A stretch of 64,000 nucleotides of DNA, from contig JAFGIN010000122.1 of NCBI GenBank assembly GCA_016929595.1, forward strand, positions 55,907 to 119,906, read 5' to 3'. The notes under the pieces are model-generated. The model ran no database searches. It was given only the letters and a program-made list of their open reading frames with translations, and was not told the DNA's origin. The stretch is from Chitinispirillaceae bacterium. GTDB lineage: Bacteria; Fibrobacterota; Chitinivibrionia; Chitinivibrionales; Chitinispirillaceae. How positions within the stretch are numbered: the stretch's first letter is position 1; every line of letters begins with the position of its first letter. Both the position numbers and the translations under genes were made by a program. Shown piece by piece: positions 8,944 to 18,383 of this stretch.

Positions 8944-9434
8944 TTCATTTCACCACCCGGACTTACCGTCGCGCTGGAAAGCCCGACATTGACAAACCCG
9001 GCACTCCTGCAAACATCCATTACTTTAACCACATGTTTGAACGCAATTTCATCCAGAGATGCAATCACGATATCATCATTGGCCGCAAGAAGCAGCTTTC
9101 TGCTACGCAGGCGCTCTTCAAGTTCATCAAAAGGATATATTCCATTATTAACAGACAGTGAATCATACAACGTATCACCCAGTACAACACCGAAATAATC
9201 CGTCCCAACTCTCACAGTTAATTTTGGCTTTGGTTTCTCCGGCGAACTGTTCATCGATGCCCCGACATTTGGCGGCAGAGAGAATTCGATTATTGATAAA
9301 TTAGTAAACACTGCCATAGATACAAGAAACGGGATGAGAATAATGAACATGTTCATCACCGGTGTGACATCCAGTTCAGCAGACTCAAGCTGCTCTGATG
9401 GCGGGCGTTGCGATTTATACAATGTAAGTGACAT
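8940..9434 (-). CDS. ExbD/TolR-family protein, first copy (Asn replaces the proton-carrying Asp)
   Basis: 164 aa. One transmembrane helix (about 26-48) reads 'VTPVMNMFIILIPFLV'. The position normally held by Asp in ExbD/TolR (TPLVDV) is Asn28. The codon is AAC, read directly from the sequence. The periplasmic domain (about 60-160) retains the ExbD C-terminal pattern 'DEIAFKHVVKVMDVCRSAGFVNVGL'. It overlaps both neighbours (TGATG with exbB, 4 nt with the second ExbD). A similar 'TPxMNxxxxLIPFL' helix occurs in a recognised ExbD subclass encoded beside Asp-containing ExbDs. The arrangement is therefore probably functional rather than decayed. Confidence 0.82.
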   Translation of the reverse strand: MSLTLYKSQRPPSEQLESAELDVTPVMNMFIILIPFLVSMAVFTNLSIIEFSLPPNVGASMNSSPEKPKPKLTVRVGTDYFGVVLGDTLYDSLSVNNGIYPFDELEERLRSRKLLLAANDDIVIASLDEIAFKHVVKVMDVCRSAGFVNVGLSSATVSPGGEMK

Positions 9435-10066
9435 CAGGATTTCTTATTCTTCAGGAAGTTGAGCAGCCGGACCGATGATTCATCAAGGTCCTTCACAAGC
9501 CGGTTCTGTTTATTAACAAGCATTGTATAGAGCACCATACAGGGTATCGCAACAATCAACCCGAATGCTGTCGTAATCATAGCCTGCGAGATTCCATCAG
9601 CCAGCATTGATGCTTTTTTTGCGGCTTCAACCGTAGCAAGTGAAGAAAATGAGAGCTGTAACCCTGCGATGGTACCAAGAAGCCCCAGCAATGTCGAAAT
9701 ATTAGCAAACAGGGAAAGATAGTTGAGTCGCTCCGAAAGACGTGGCACCTGCTTAATAGCGGCCTCTTCAACTCCATCACGGATCTCCTCGTTTGATAAA
9801 CCTGTCTCAAAACGCTTAAGAGCCGTTTTCAACAAAACAATCGCTGGAGAAGAACCTTTCTGTACCAGTTTCATTGCATCTGCAGTTCTATTTTCACCGA
9901 TTAATCGCGCAATAGATTCCACTAAAGGTGTATACGATTTCTTACAAATGACGAAATAAAAAACCAGCCGCTCCAGGGTAACTGCAAGCGCTACAGCTAA
10001 AACAGCAAGAATACCCCACATAAATGGTCCACCGTCGTTGAACCAGGCTGCTGTTGACTCAACCAT
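9434..10066 (-). CDS. exbB: ExbB/TolQ/MotA-family proton-channel protein
   Basis: 210 aa. Three membrane helices (about 14-36, 115-140 and 155-182) with a cytoplasmic loop between the first two. The hallmark segment 'LSLFANISTLLGLLGTIAGLQLSF...ADGISQAMITTAFGLIVAIPCMVLY' is present. It would form the inner-membrane pentamer that, with the ExbD pair, converts proton-motive force into movement of TonB. First gene of the minus-strand operon that runs to 3666. The 306-bp divergent gap upstream should hold the promoter. Confidence 0.9.
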   Translation of the reverse strand: MVESTAAWFNDGGPFMWGILAVLAVALAVTLERLVFYFVICKKSYTPLVESIARLIGENRTADAMKLVQKGSSPAIVLLKTALKRFETGLSNEEIRDGVEEAAIKQVPRLSERLNYLSLFANISTLLGLLGTIAGLQLSFSSLATVEAAKKASMLADGISQAMITTAFGLIVAIPCMVLYTMLVNKQNRLVKDLDESSVRLLNFLKNKKS

Positions 10067-10372
10067 ACAAGGCTCCTCCTAAAAAGTGAATGGAAAGAGG
10101 TAAAATATACTTCGAAACGCTTAAATTCAATTTCATAATGCATTATTCCTGTTCCACCCCGGTAGACTTGCATTCAATTACCGAATATTCTATAATTCTA
10201 CAGATACCGATAATCTCAGTTCAGATTGTCTTTTACCATCATGTTAAAAGATTTACGGAGTTGGTGCACATTAACTTGAAAAAACATCTATACATTCGTT
10301 CCGGCATAATTGTTATTTAATAGTAATAGAAGTGATCTATAAAGCCCAAGCCAGATTAAGGGAGAGTCAATA
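10067..10372. other. Divergent intergenic region (306 bp)
   Basis: AT-rich gap between the start of the exbB operon (minus) and the lytic transglycosylase (plus). It must contain promoters for both. AAGGGAGAGTC (about 10359-10369) just before 10373 gives the Shine-Dalgarno site of the plus-strand gene. I see no convincing coding frame, RNA structure or operator dyad. Confidence 0.5.
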
Positions 10373-12637
10373 ATGGGTAAGCAGAAATTTTCGTTGATAC
10401 TGATTCTATTTCTGATGGTTTTCAGTAGTTCAGCCGCTCAAACAGACACCATTTTCCCGACCCCCGAAATTCTCAAACAAAATGTAGCGTTCTGGAAAAA
10501 AATCTATACCGAAATTTCACTGACTGAAGGCCTGATCCATGATCGTGATTACCCGATGGTTATTTATGATCGTTTAAAAGGTGACTACAACTCTTCCTCA
10601 GTAAAAAAACGTAAAGATGAAATTGCAGCATCACTGCGCTTGATTATTTCCAAGTCCGGTAAAGGTTTATCCAGGGAAGAAGAAGCACTTTATACTGTTT
10701 ACAAACAATTTGGAGACATTGCGCTTTTTAAGGATGCTCCCGAACGAATCCGTTTTCAGATGGGGCAGAAAGAGCGATTCAGGAAGGGACTGGAACGTTC
10801 CGGATTATATCTGGATACGATCCGCGCTATTTTGAAGTCTTATAAAGTGCCCCTTCGCCTTGCATATCTTCCTCATGTGGAATCATCATTCAATACTGAA
10901 GCATATTCAAAAGTTGGAGCAGCCGGATTATGGCAGTTCATGCGGGGAACCGGAAAAATGTTTGGTATGAAAATCGACTACACCATTGACGAGCGACGGG
11001 ATCCGATTATTGCAACCGTTGGTGCCGCCAGATACCTCTCCTCCAGTTACAACGAGCTCAAATCATGGCCGCTGGCTATCACTTCGTATAACCATGGTGT
11101 CGCAGGAATGAGACGGGCTGTCGCACAAACAGGTTCTAAGGACCTTGCTGTAATCATTCAGAAATACTCCAGCCGGTCATTCCGGTTTGCGTCAAGCAAT
11201 TTCTACGGATGTTTCCTTGCTGCAAGTGAAATCGCCGAAGACCATGCGACCTACTTCCCGACAACAAAGCTGATGCAGCCGCTTCAATTTCATGATGCTA
11301 AATTGCCGATTTTCATGTCAACTGATCTTATATGTACCGTTCTTGGAATAACACCTCAGCAATTATCCGATCTGAACCCGGCACTACGCCCGTCAGTCTT
11401 CGAGCAGAGAAAACGGCTGCCCAAAGGGCTTGTCATACACCTTCCTGCAACTCTTACTGCCAAAAACGTCCATATGGCCTTTAACAATATACCAGATTCA
11501 CTGAAACAGCTCGGTCCTGAACGTCCCAACTATTACACGGTAAGCAGAGGGGACAATCTATACGGCATTGCCGGCAGACTTGGCGTTTCTGTCAAGGATA
11601 TCGCAATTGAAAATAACATCACGAAATATAACAGGATATATGCCGGACAGGTACTGCGCGTACCAGGTACCACTGTTGCATCAGCAAAGACAACAACACT
11701 GGCATCCGCAACAAAACAAGGAGCAATCTCCAACAAAAAAGCTGTTGAAGCTGCGATTGAATCCTCATCAGTCGAAGCTGCGGCCGAAATCGCACAAGCC
11801 GAGATTGCACAGATCACTCCTCCTGAAGACACAACACAGATTGTCAGTAACGTAGTCGCATCAGTAATTGAACCAAAACCTGTAAAACCACAGCAGGCAT
11901 CAAAAACCGAACCAGTTCAACAGCAGCCCGTAGAATCAACCAGAACAGCAAAAAAGGAAGAACCAGTTCATTTCCAGGTGGAACAACTTAGTGATTCACT
12001 GGAAGATATTGCAATGGCTCCTGCACTACCTGAACCGACAGTCAATTTGCGTGTAAAGCCGGTATTACCAACAGTCTTCGATGTAGGTCTTTACAATCTT
12101 GATGTCGTACTATCATCGGGAGGATCACGGGCAACTATATCTGTCAGTATCGATGAAACTATCGGTCATTATGCGGACTGGCTGGGAATACCAACGTGGC
12201 AGATCAGAAAATTGAACGATATGGGAAGAGGATCAACGATCCGAGTACACCAGAAACTGCAGATACCGATAGATAAACAGGATGCACTGGACCGTTTCTC
12301 GTCTGCACGTCTGGAATACCACATGGCAATCGAAGAAGACTTTTATGCGCAGTATATGGTTTCTGATGTAAAAACTCACATTGTAAAGAGAGGTCAGACA
12401 CTCTGGGATCTCTGCAATCAAAACGAGGCATCCATACCACTGTGGCTGCTCAATAAATACAACAAACAGGTTGACCTCAACAAACTTACCGCAGGTATGA
12501 CCGTCTGGATCCCTGAGATCAGCGAATTGACTCAGGAAGAGATCGATCGCCGCGCGAATCTCTCCTCAGTGCCAAAGCCGCAACCAGCTCGCATTCCATT
12601 ACAGCGGGTACCTCAGAAGAGTGTGATTACCCCTTGA
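10373..12637 (+). CDS. LysM-domain membrane-bound lytic murein transglycosylase (MltD-like)
   Basis: 754 aa with a signal peptide (about 1-22, ending SSAAQ). An SLT/GH23 domain (about 150-270) carries 'LPHVESSFN', where Glu170 is the expected catalytic acid, followed by 'GAAGLWQFMRGTGKMFG' and 'ITSYNHGVAGMRRA'. Three LysM-type repeats follow: a clear one at about 384-428 ('YYTVSRGDNLYGIAGRLGV'), a divergent one at about 575-630, and a clear one at about 665-715 ('HIVKRGQTLWDLC'). A Gln/Pro/Ala-rich linker (about 430-560) separates the first and second. It cleaves peptidoglycan glycan strands in the periplasm, forming 1,6-anhydro ends. A strong AGGGAGAG ribosome site precedes the start. Confidence 0.9.
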   Translation: MGKQKFSLILILFLMVFSSSAAQTDTIFPTPEILKQNVAFWKKIYTEISLTEGLIHDRDYPMVIYDRLKGDYNSSSVKKRKDEIAASLRLIISKSGKGLSREEEALYTVYKQFGDIALFKDAPERIRFQMGQKERFRKGLERSGLYLDTIRAILKSYKVPLRLAYLPHVESSFNTEAYSKVGAAGLWQFMRGTGKMFGMKIDYTIDERRDPIIATVGAARYLSSSYNELKSWPLAITSYNHGVAGMRRAVAQTGSKDLAVIIQKYSSRSFRFASSNFYGCFLAASEIAEDHATYFPTTKLMQPLQFHDAKLPIFMSTDLICTVLGITPQQLSDLNPALRPSVFEQRKRLPKGLVIHLPATLTAKNVHMAFNNIPDSLKQLGPERPNYYTVSRGDNLYGIAGRLGVSVKDIAIENNITKYNRIYAGQVLRVPGTTVASAKTTTLASATKQGAISNKKAVEAAIESSSVEAAAEIAQAEIAQITPPEDTTQIVSNVVASVIEPKPVKPQQASKTEPVQQQPVESTRTAKKEEPVHFQVEQLSDSLEDIAMAPALPEPTVNLRVKPVLPTVFDVGLYNLDVVLSSGGSRATISVSIDETIGHYADWLGIPTWQIRKLNDMGRGSTIRVHQKLQIPIDKQDALDRFSSARLEYHMAIEEDFYAQYMVSDVKTHIVKRGQTLWDLCNQNEASIPLWLLNKYNKQVDLNKLTAGMTVWIPEISELTQEEIDRRANLSSVPKPQPARIPLQRVPQKSVITP

Positions 12638-12956
12638 AAAAGTGACATTCCTGCGTTGTGATCCCGGGGAACACCCAGACTATCTGGATGCCCACTACGG
12701 TCGGTCCCTTGGACTTTTACGAAAATCCAGCGCGGCTGATCTGTTCAACTATTCCTGCACAGTCCCTGAGCATTAAAATCTAATTAACATTTAAAAGTAT
12801 ACAGAGTACCCATCTGCATGAAATGTGGGCATTTTTCGCCACACTTTTTGATAATACTTCACCTTAAAAACAGCATTTGGGGTACTTAGAGTATAGATTT
12901 ATTCCAAGTATCTTCTTTTTTTTAAATCCGTTCTCATTTATACCCGGAGGACAAAC
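12638..12956. other. Intergenic region with a short coding-like frame
   Basis: 319 bp between two plus-strand genes. The only structure I see is a 44-codon frame at 12642-12776 (described separately) and a T-rich stretch before a good AGGAGG-type site (CCCGGAGGAC) at about 12943-12952 that serves the esterase gene. Confidence 0.4.
12642..12776 (+). pseudogene. Possible gene remnant or small ORF (44 codons)
   Basis: A GTG-initiated frame starting 4 nt after the transglycosylase stop, in a different frame, reads a protein-like string with 'HPDYLDAHYGRSLGLL'. It ends at TAA 12774-12776. Composition looks coding, but there is no clear ribosome site. I do not recognise the family. It may be the tail of a decayed gene or chance. 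Confidence 0.2.
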
Positions 12957-13997
12957 ATGTTAAATTTCGTGAAATCAACTACATACCATACAATATTTCT
13001 GGGAATTTTTTCCATTCCTGTTATCGTTATAGCTGAGCCTGTGTATCTTTTTTTACTGGGTGGTCAGTCAAATATGTCGGGAATGACAGGTTCAGGAAAT
13101 CTTTCATCTGAGCTCAAAAGCAAACAACAAAACACCAGAATCTACCTTAACCCATCTATGGATGGTGCCACATCATTAAAAGGTAAATGGCTTACTCTGG
13201 AACCTGGATTCGGGTACTCAAATACACAGTTTGGACCGGAACTCTGTTTCGCCGCCAGCCTTACAAAAAAATACCCTGCGATTAAATTCGCTCTTTACAA
13301 GTCATCCGTTGCCGGAACCAACCTGGATAAGCAGTGGCGACCACCGAGTTCCGGGGGCACTGCCGGTAATTTGTATACCAGCTTTGTGAGTGAGCTCCAA
13401 AAAGCCATTACATCGCTTAAAAATGCCACTACCGATACGATAATTATTAAAGGTATGTTATGGATGCAGGGTGAATCTGATGCCATGGATAAATCAATGG
13501 CAAATAATTACGAGAAAAACCTCAAAAACCTTATCAATGATATCCGTAAGGAAGTTACGGTTGACGATATGCCGTTCATTGCAGCCAATATCGATGAACA
13601 AACCATGTGGACAGATTATAAGATTGTCAATACCGCGATGAATAATCTGGCAAAGGAAATGACTAATGTCATCACCTTTCCAACCAAAGGTTTTAAAACT
13701 GACAGGATCCATTATCAGAATGAAGGGATGGTTGCACTCGGTAATGCATTCGCCGATGCAACTATCGATGGAAAATTTCTTGAGAATACCGTACGTATCG
13801 TTTCTGGAAATTTTTTCAAAGGATATAGTCGGACATTAGAAAACAACAGTCCCTTAATTCCGGAAATTTATGATCTTAGTGGAAGAAAGATAAAAGGTGT
13901 AACTATTTACACAAATAGTTTACATGTCCTTATCCGGAAAAATGGAGCCAACGGATCGTATCGAGTTCCATCGGTTGGAAATAATCAGAATCAGTAG
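12957..13997 (+). CDS. Secreted sialate O-acetylesterase-like carbohydrate esterase (SGNH/SASA domain)
   Basis: 346 aa with a signal peptide (about 1-26). The SASA-family esterase blocks are visible: 'LLGGQSNMSG' with nucleophile Ser38, 'WMQGESDA' at about 165-172, and 'DRIHYQNEGMVALG' near 245, containing the catalytic Asp-x-x-His pair. The enzyme should remove acyl groups, typically acetyl, from plant or microbial glycans, as in the carbohydrate-esterase family that includes acetylxylan esterases. The last 55 residues ('IPEIYDLSGRKIKG...') resemble a short type IX sorting domain. The start is set by CCCGGAGGAC upstream. No other polysaccharide-degrading gene is adjacent. Confidence 0.85.
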   Translation: MLNFVKSTTYHTIFLGIFSIPVIVIAEPVYLFLLGGQSNMSGMTGSGNLSSELKSKQQNTRIYLNPSMDGATSLKGKWLTLEPGFGYSNTQFGPELCFAASLTKKYPAIKFALYKSSVAGTNLDKQWRPPSSGGTAGNLYTSFVSELQKAITSLKNATTDTIIIKGMLWMQGESDAMDKSMANNYEKNLKNLINDIRKEVTVDDMPFIAANIDEQTMWTDYKIVNTAMNNLAKEMTNVITFPTKGFKTDRIHYQNEGMVALGNAFADATIDGKFLENTVRIVSGNFFKGYSRTLENNSPLIPEIYDLSGRKIKGVTIYTNSLHVLIRKNGANGSYRVPSVGNNQNQ

Positions 13998-14046
13998 TTC
14001 GCCACAGCCTGATTTTTTTGTGTCATTCAGGTAAACGGAGTATACA

Positions 14047-14820
14047 ATGGAACATTGTACAATAATCGATACAACAATGGAAAATGTTTGCAAATTCGGT
14101 CTATGTGGTTACAAGGATCCCAAAAAAGGTGGTTTTCCAGAAAAATACGAATGGCTTAAAAAACGCTTTCAGGAAGGCCTTACCATAAAAACAGTATACT
14201 CACAAAAGGATGGTATGCAGGGGATGATCGAATATATTCCGGGAAGGTATTGCTGGAGACCCGTTGAAGCTACTGACTACATGTTTATTCACTGTATATT
14301 CGTCGGCTTTAAAAAAATCTACAAAAATAATGGGTTTGGCTCCTCCCTGATCGCAGAATGTGAGAATGATGCAAAAAAGCTCAAGCTCAAGGGTATTGCA
14401 GTCGTAACGCGTAAAGCTTCTTTTATGGCGGGTAACGATCTGTTTATTAAAAATGGTTTTGAAGTCGTTGATTCTGCCAAACCGGATTTTAATCTGCTGG
14501 TTAAAAAGTTCACCCAAAGCACTCCTTCTCCATCATTCAAGACCAGAAGCACAACTATAGAGAGTTACGGAAAAGGACTTACAATAATCCGTGCAGATCA
14601 ATGCCCATACACAGTCAAGAATGTCAAGGAAATAGCTGATTTTGCCAAAAGTGAGTATGGGTTGACCGCAAATGTAATAACTTTGAAGAATTATCAGGAA
14701 GCTCAAAACTGCCCCAGTCCTTTTGGTACATTCTGTATTATATACGGTGGAAGTATCATTGCAGATAGTCCCATCAGCAAAGGGCGTTTTGCAAATATCA
14801 TGAAAAAATTGCACAAGTAG
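14047..14820 (+). CDS. GNAT N-acetyltransferase with C-terminal YoaP-like domain
   Basis: 257 aa. Residues about 55-150 form a GNAT fold; the acetyl-CoA loop is seen around 'YKNNGFGSSLIAECENDAKKLKLKGIAVVT'. Residues about 185-257 match the YoaP domain, a thioredoxin-like module with 'IRADQCPYTVKNVKEI'. This two-domain architecture is known in firmicutes and anaerobes, but its acceptor substrate is not established. The protein is cytosolic, with no signal peptide. A GGTAAACGGAGTATACA leader gives the ribosome site. It stands alone between the esterase and a repeat-rich gap. Confidence 0.82.
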   Translation: MEHCTIIDTTMENVCKFGLCGYKDPKKGGFPEKYEWLKKRFQEGLTIKTVYSQKDGMQGMIEYIPGRYCWRPVEATDYMFIHCIFVGFKKIYKNNGFGSSLIAECENDAKKLKLKGIAVVTRKASFMAGNDLFIKNGFEVVDSAKPDFNLLVKKFTQSTPSPSFKTRSTTIESYGKGLTIIRADQCPYTVKNVKEIADFAKSEYGLTANVITLKNYQEAQNCPSPFGTFCIIYGGSIIADSPISKGRFANIMKKLHK

Positions 14821-14988
14821 GAGCCTCCTGCACGGGTTTTTTTTTACTTCTGCAAAACAGAAAGAACGAGGGTTTACATTTTATTTGTAACAGAGGTAAA
14901 ACGTGCCCGAAAATGCTCTCAAAAACACTCTAATCCCCTCTTGTTACGCGTTCTCCATCTGCCTTTCGGCTTACTCCAAAAGCTCGTT

Positions 14989-15088
14989 CCCCTATCCCCG
15001 CCCCTTCCCCCGTTTACGAGGGAAGGGAGACAAATGCGACAAACTCATCTCCCTCCACCGTAATCGGGGGAGGGACAAAGGGTAGGGG
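14989..15088. repeat. Imperfect inverted element (MITE-like)
   Basis: The left arm CCCCTATCCCCGCCCCTTCC and the right arm GGGGGAGGGACAAAGGGTAG are imperfect reverse complements. An inner pair (CGTTTACGAGGGAAGGGAGA versus TCTCCCTCCACCGTAATCG) extends the fold to about 100 nt. Elements of this look are common non-coding intergenic repeats. No ORF lies inside. Confidence 0.5.
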
Positions 15089-15165
15089 TTAATATTTGAG
15101 GTGATGGAGAAATTCGCGGATTACCCAAACTGCTCGTTCCCCTACTGCGTCAGAGATTTTTCAGA

Positions 15166-15196
15166 AAGTCCCCCTGCGGGGGATTTAGAGGGCGTC
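15166..15196. repeat. CCCCCTGCGGGGG hairpin repeat, copy 1
   Basis: The 31-bp sequence beginning AAGTCCCCCTGCGGGGGATT and ending AGAGGGCGT recurs with few changes at 37892-37922. The core is self-complementary (CCCCC TGC GGGGG). Confidence 0.6.
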
Positions 15197-15353
15197 AAGA
15201 AGGACGTGAGTGTAAGGAGTATTTTGGATACGGATGCTGATGCGATGGTACTCAGTGTAACACTTTCTGTTTAGAAAGGTGGGCATTTCCATAGTGAAGG
15301 CTATTCAACCCTAATGTGACCTCTTAAGTTCCTTTGCCCACCATCGATAAAAA

Positions 15354-18300
15354 TTACCGCCGCTTCAGAATCCCCAGCAGTTCATCAAACCTCCTGTCAA
15401 GATCATAAAAATCTTTCCCGCGCAGTTGCTCGCCGCTTTCCCAGATATCAATAATTTCAAAGGCCCGTTTTCTGATATTGTTGTATGTCTTTTCCGGGTC
15501 TCCATCAACAATCAGCTGACTTCGAAGATCGATACCTTTTTTAAGAATCTCTGCAGCCGATTGCTTTTGGGATGTTTTAAGCAGATGACTCTTACCCGCA
15601 ATACGAACCATTATCTCCAGCTCATCAATTAACTGCTGCTTTTCCTCAATACTCTTGCGAACAATATTTTTTCTGGAATCAAAGTAGGCCCGTCGTCTCC
15701 CGAAAAAGGTATCTCCCGCCGCCTGAAGTCTTTTCCAGAGCGCCTGTTCATCACGACGGGATGCTTGCCCGATTGATTTCCACTGATTCCGGATCTCCTG
15801 AAATCTCAATGATGTGCCATCCCAGTCTTCTGATAAAGCAATCGACTCAGCTTCTTTTACAAGTAACTCTTTAGGTTCCAGATTCTTTTTGTGCTCCTCA
15901 TCAATAATCGCAAACACATTTCGCAAAGTACCATTGAAACGTTCCCACAGCTCCTCTGAGCGTTCCTTTGTTCCGGCCCCACCCTCTTTCCACAATTTCT
16001 GCAGCTTTATAGCTGCACTCAAAATGCTCCCGTAATTGACACGGGACCATTTGTCAGTTTCATCTGCATCACTCTGCTGTGAAGATTCAACCACTGCACT
16101 TTCTGACTGAACTCCGGCAGCAGTGTCATTCTCTACATCAGAAACAGATTCAATAACCACGGTTTCAACCTCTTCTTCCGTCAGCACGGAATCATCTACA
16201 TGAAGACGGTTAAGTAACTGCTCTGCTTTTTGACAAAGTTCTTCTTTTTGTTTGTCATTTTCGGTCTGAAAAACATGGTATTGTTCAAAGAATTGATCCC
16301 TGCTCCTGCAGAACAGGACCCACAACTCCTGACTTCTCTTATGTGGTGCCGGCCATGATTCATCCCATCGCTTTTGTAATTGTGTAAATGCTTCCTTCCC
16401 TGTTTTCCAGTCAGTAGAAACTGCAAGTTTCTCCGCTTCAGAACAGATTTCTTCACGAATTTTAATATTCTTATCAACCTCTTCGGCATATTTCTGGTAC
16501 TGTTCCTTGCGCTGTTCAAAATAGCTGTTACAGAGTCCATAAAAAGTATCTGGTAAATCTTTTTCCAGCTCAGGAGGCAGATACCCTATTTCATTCCATT
16601 GCCTCTGAAGCGCCTTCACCTCTTCCGCCTGATTAGTATCATCAGTGCGTGCAAGCAATGCTTTGAGCGTTTCGAGAAGTTCTGTTTTTTTTGCTACCGC
16701 TATTGAAAAAATCCTGTCACGACTTGAAGTGAAACGTTCATCCAGCTCTTTTGTTTCCCGCTCACCACCCGATGCCCGCCGCCACTGATTTTCGAAAAGG
16801 CTCAATTTACGGGCAATTCTTTTCAATGATTCACCCTGCTGCAGACTCAACTCCAGTGCAGCGATTTCATCAATGATTTTTGTCTTCACATGTTCATTTG
16901 CCCACTGATGCCACGAGTTCTGTTCTTTTAACTCATGATAGAGAGTCATAAAGCTCTCAAACGCATGTACAAACGTTTCCTGAAGTTCCATTGTACGTTT
17001 ACGGGCAAGTGGTCGGGGTTTATCCCACTCCTTCTTGAGGTGTATCGCGTAAAGATAACGTGACCGTATTTGCTGCGGTTCACTCAGAGCAATCGATTCC
17101 ATCTCCGAAACAATACGCTCAACACTTTCGATTTCATCCTGCAGTTCACTTTTCTTCAACTGTACTTTTGAATCGATCTTTTCCTGATATTTTTTCTCAG
17201 CATCAGAAAAACGTTTTTTCAGTGTCTCATCCACTGATTTTTTCGCATCGAGCCTTTTCCAATTAGCAACCATCCGCCGCCACGTTTTCTCATCGGGTTC
17301 GGCGCTTCCATTGACAAAGAGTTCAATCTCACTACATGCCAGTTCTAAAGCTTCCTGATATCGCAGTAACTGCTCACGAGCTTCCTTTGATGCCTTAACT
17401 GCCGATACTGCTTTTGAGCAAGCTCTTTTAAACCTGTCATCCAGCGATACTGTTAGGATGTCCTGAATCTTTGTTCTGTCAACAGCATTCCATTGTATCT
17501 GCACTTGTTCAAAACGTTCCTCAAGTGTATTATCCGGATTATTTCCTAACTCTTCCGCATTATGACAAATGCTCTCAAGTGTTTCCAGTATGACTTTCTG
17601 ATCATCAGCGATTCTGATCCTTTCAGTCAAGATTTTTTCAGCATCAGCATAGGTTTGAGCCAGTGGATGCTGCCGCTGCGGATCGTATTTATTCCAGACA
17701 TTCCTGGAAACATCCAGCAGCTCAAGTGCCTGACTATAATTCTGAGGCGAAACTTGAATATCCATACCAGTACAACAAAGTTTCAGTTTTCTGGTAACCT
17801 CTCGCTCCATTGCAAGCGGATCGGCAAATAACGTTTTAATTTTCTCCTGCGCAATCGTACGGATTTTTTTATTTGATGCTCTCTGAGCTATTCGTTCAAG
17901 GTACTCTTTTTCGCTGATCTGCGACAGGATTGATTCCGCGATTTCAAATGCACACTCATTCTCTGTTATCCTTGCCAGAAGCTGAGGAGATTTTACCTGC
18001 TTTATCAGCTTACGTTGCACCGAAATGTCCGGATTGTGATCACAGAGGTATGCTGCAGTTGCTTTTTCGTTACCATACTGTTCAAGCGCTGAAATCACTG
18101 CCTGCTGATCGCCTGATGATGCAACAATTTTTTTAAGCATTGATTCCCACTGCTTTCTTGCAACATCCGAAACTTGCTCCTCTTTTTCAGTTTGTATAAT
18201 CGTCCGAAGTAACTGCTCATCTTCAATCTTTTTAATCGCAGCAATCCGAACCTGCGCAGAGAGGTCTGTTTGCGCAATCTCCTGAAGAATTTTTGGATCA

Positions 18301-18383
18301 TTGCTGATAGTATCAATAGCAGCAAGACGCACTTCAGCCCTGCTATGCTTCCATTTGGGAACGATTAAATCTTTTAACGCCAT
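15354..18383 (-). CDS. Large DUF349-repeat protein
   Basis: 1009 aa from the Met followed by ALKDLIVPKW, chosen over an upstream in-frame Met (18485) because the intervening 34 residues are low-complexity and unlike the family. The N-terminus (about 1-140) has HEAT-like helical repeats ('AEVRLAAIDTIS', 'AQVRIAAIKKI'). The remainder is long charged helices containing many DUF349 units, each marked by a 'W...WKS/WNE/WKR' motif and an 'R..ELW..F' segment. DUF349 proteins are cytosolic and mostly uncharacterised, with links to ribosome or nucleic-acid functions reported in some bacteria. It is monocistronic and flanked by repeats. Confidence 0.82.
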   Translation of the reverse strand: MALKDLIVPKWKHSRAEVRLAAIDTISNDPKILQEIAQTDLSAQVRIAAIKKIEDEQLLRTIIQTEKEEQVSDVARKQWESMLKKIVASSGDQQAVISALEQYGNEKATAAYLCDHNPDISVQRKLIKQVKSPQLLARITENECAFEIAESILSQISEKEYLERIAQRASNKKIRTIAQEKIKTLFADPLAMEREVTRKLKLCCTGMDIQVSPQNYSQALELLDVSRNVWNKYDPQRQHPLAQTYADAEKILTERIRIADDQKVILETLESICHNAEELGNNPDNTLEERFEQVQIQWNAVDRTKIQDILTVSLDDRFKRACSKAVSAVKASKEAREQLLRYQEALELACSEIELFVNGSAEPDEKTWRRMVANWKRLDAKKSVDETLKKRFSDAEKKYQEKIDSKVQLKKSELQDEIESVERIVSEMESIALSEPQQIRSRYLYAIHLKKEWDKPRPLARKRTMELQETFVHAFESFMTLYHELKEQNSWHQWANEHVKTKIIDEIAALELSLQQGESLKRIARKLSLFENQWRRASGGERETKELDERFTSSRDRIFSIAVAKKTELLETLKALLARTDDTNQAEEVKALQRQWNEIGYLPPELEKDLPDTFYGLCNSYFEQRKEQYQKYAEEVDKNIKIREEICSEAEKLAVSTDWKTGKEAFTQLQKRWDESWPAPHKRSQELWVLFCRSRDQFFEQYHVFQTENDKQKEELCQKAEQLLNRLHVDDSVLTEEEVETVVIESVSDVENDTAAGVQSESAVVESSQQSDADETDKWSRVNYGSILSAAIKLQKLWKEGGAGTKERSEELWERFNGTLRNVFAIIDEEHKKNLEPKELLVKEAESIALSEDWDGTSLRFQEIRNQWKSIGQASRRDEQALWKRLQAAGDTFFGRRRAYFDSRKNIVRKSIEEKQQLIDELEIMVRIAGKSHLLKTSQKQSAAEILKKGIDLRSQLIVDGDPEKTYNNIRKRAFEIIDIWESGEQLRGKDFYDLDRRFDELLGILKRR

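Larger units (their letters stand above)
14821..15353. other. Repeat-rich intergenic region
   Basis: 533 bp without a credible gene. It contains an imperfect 100-bp inverted element (14989-15088), a second copy of the 13-mer GCTCGTTCCCCTA (14982-14994 and 15132-15144), and a CCCCCTGCGGGGG hairpin repeat (15166-15196) shared with 37.9 kb. A T9 run at about 14839 follows the GNAT-YoaP stop and may end its transcript. Confidence 0.6.

Noticed and set aside
10090..10320. Frame in the exbB-transglycosylase gap
   Set aside because: Low-complexity translation lacking any domain or start signal; region is needed for divergent promoters.
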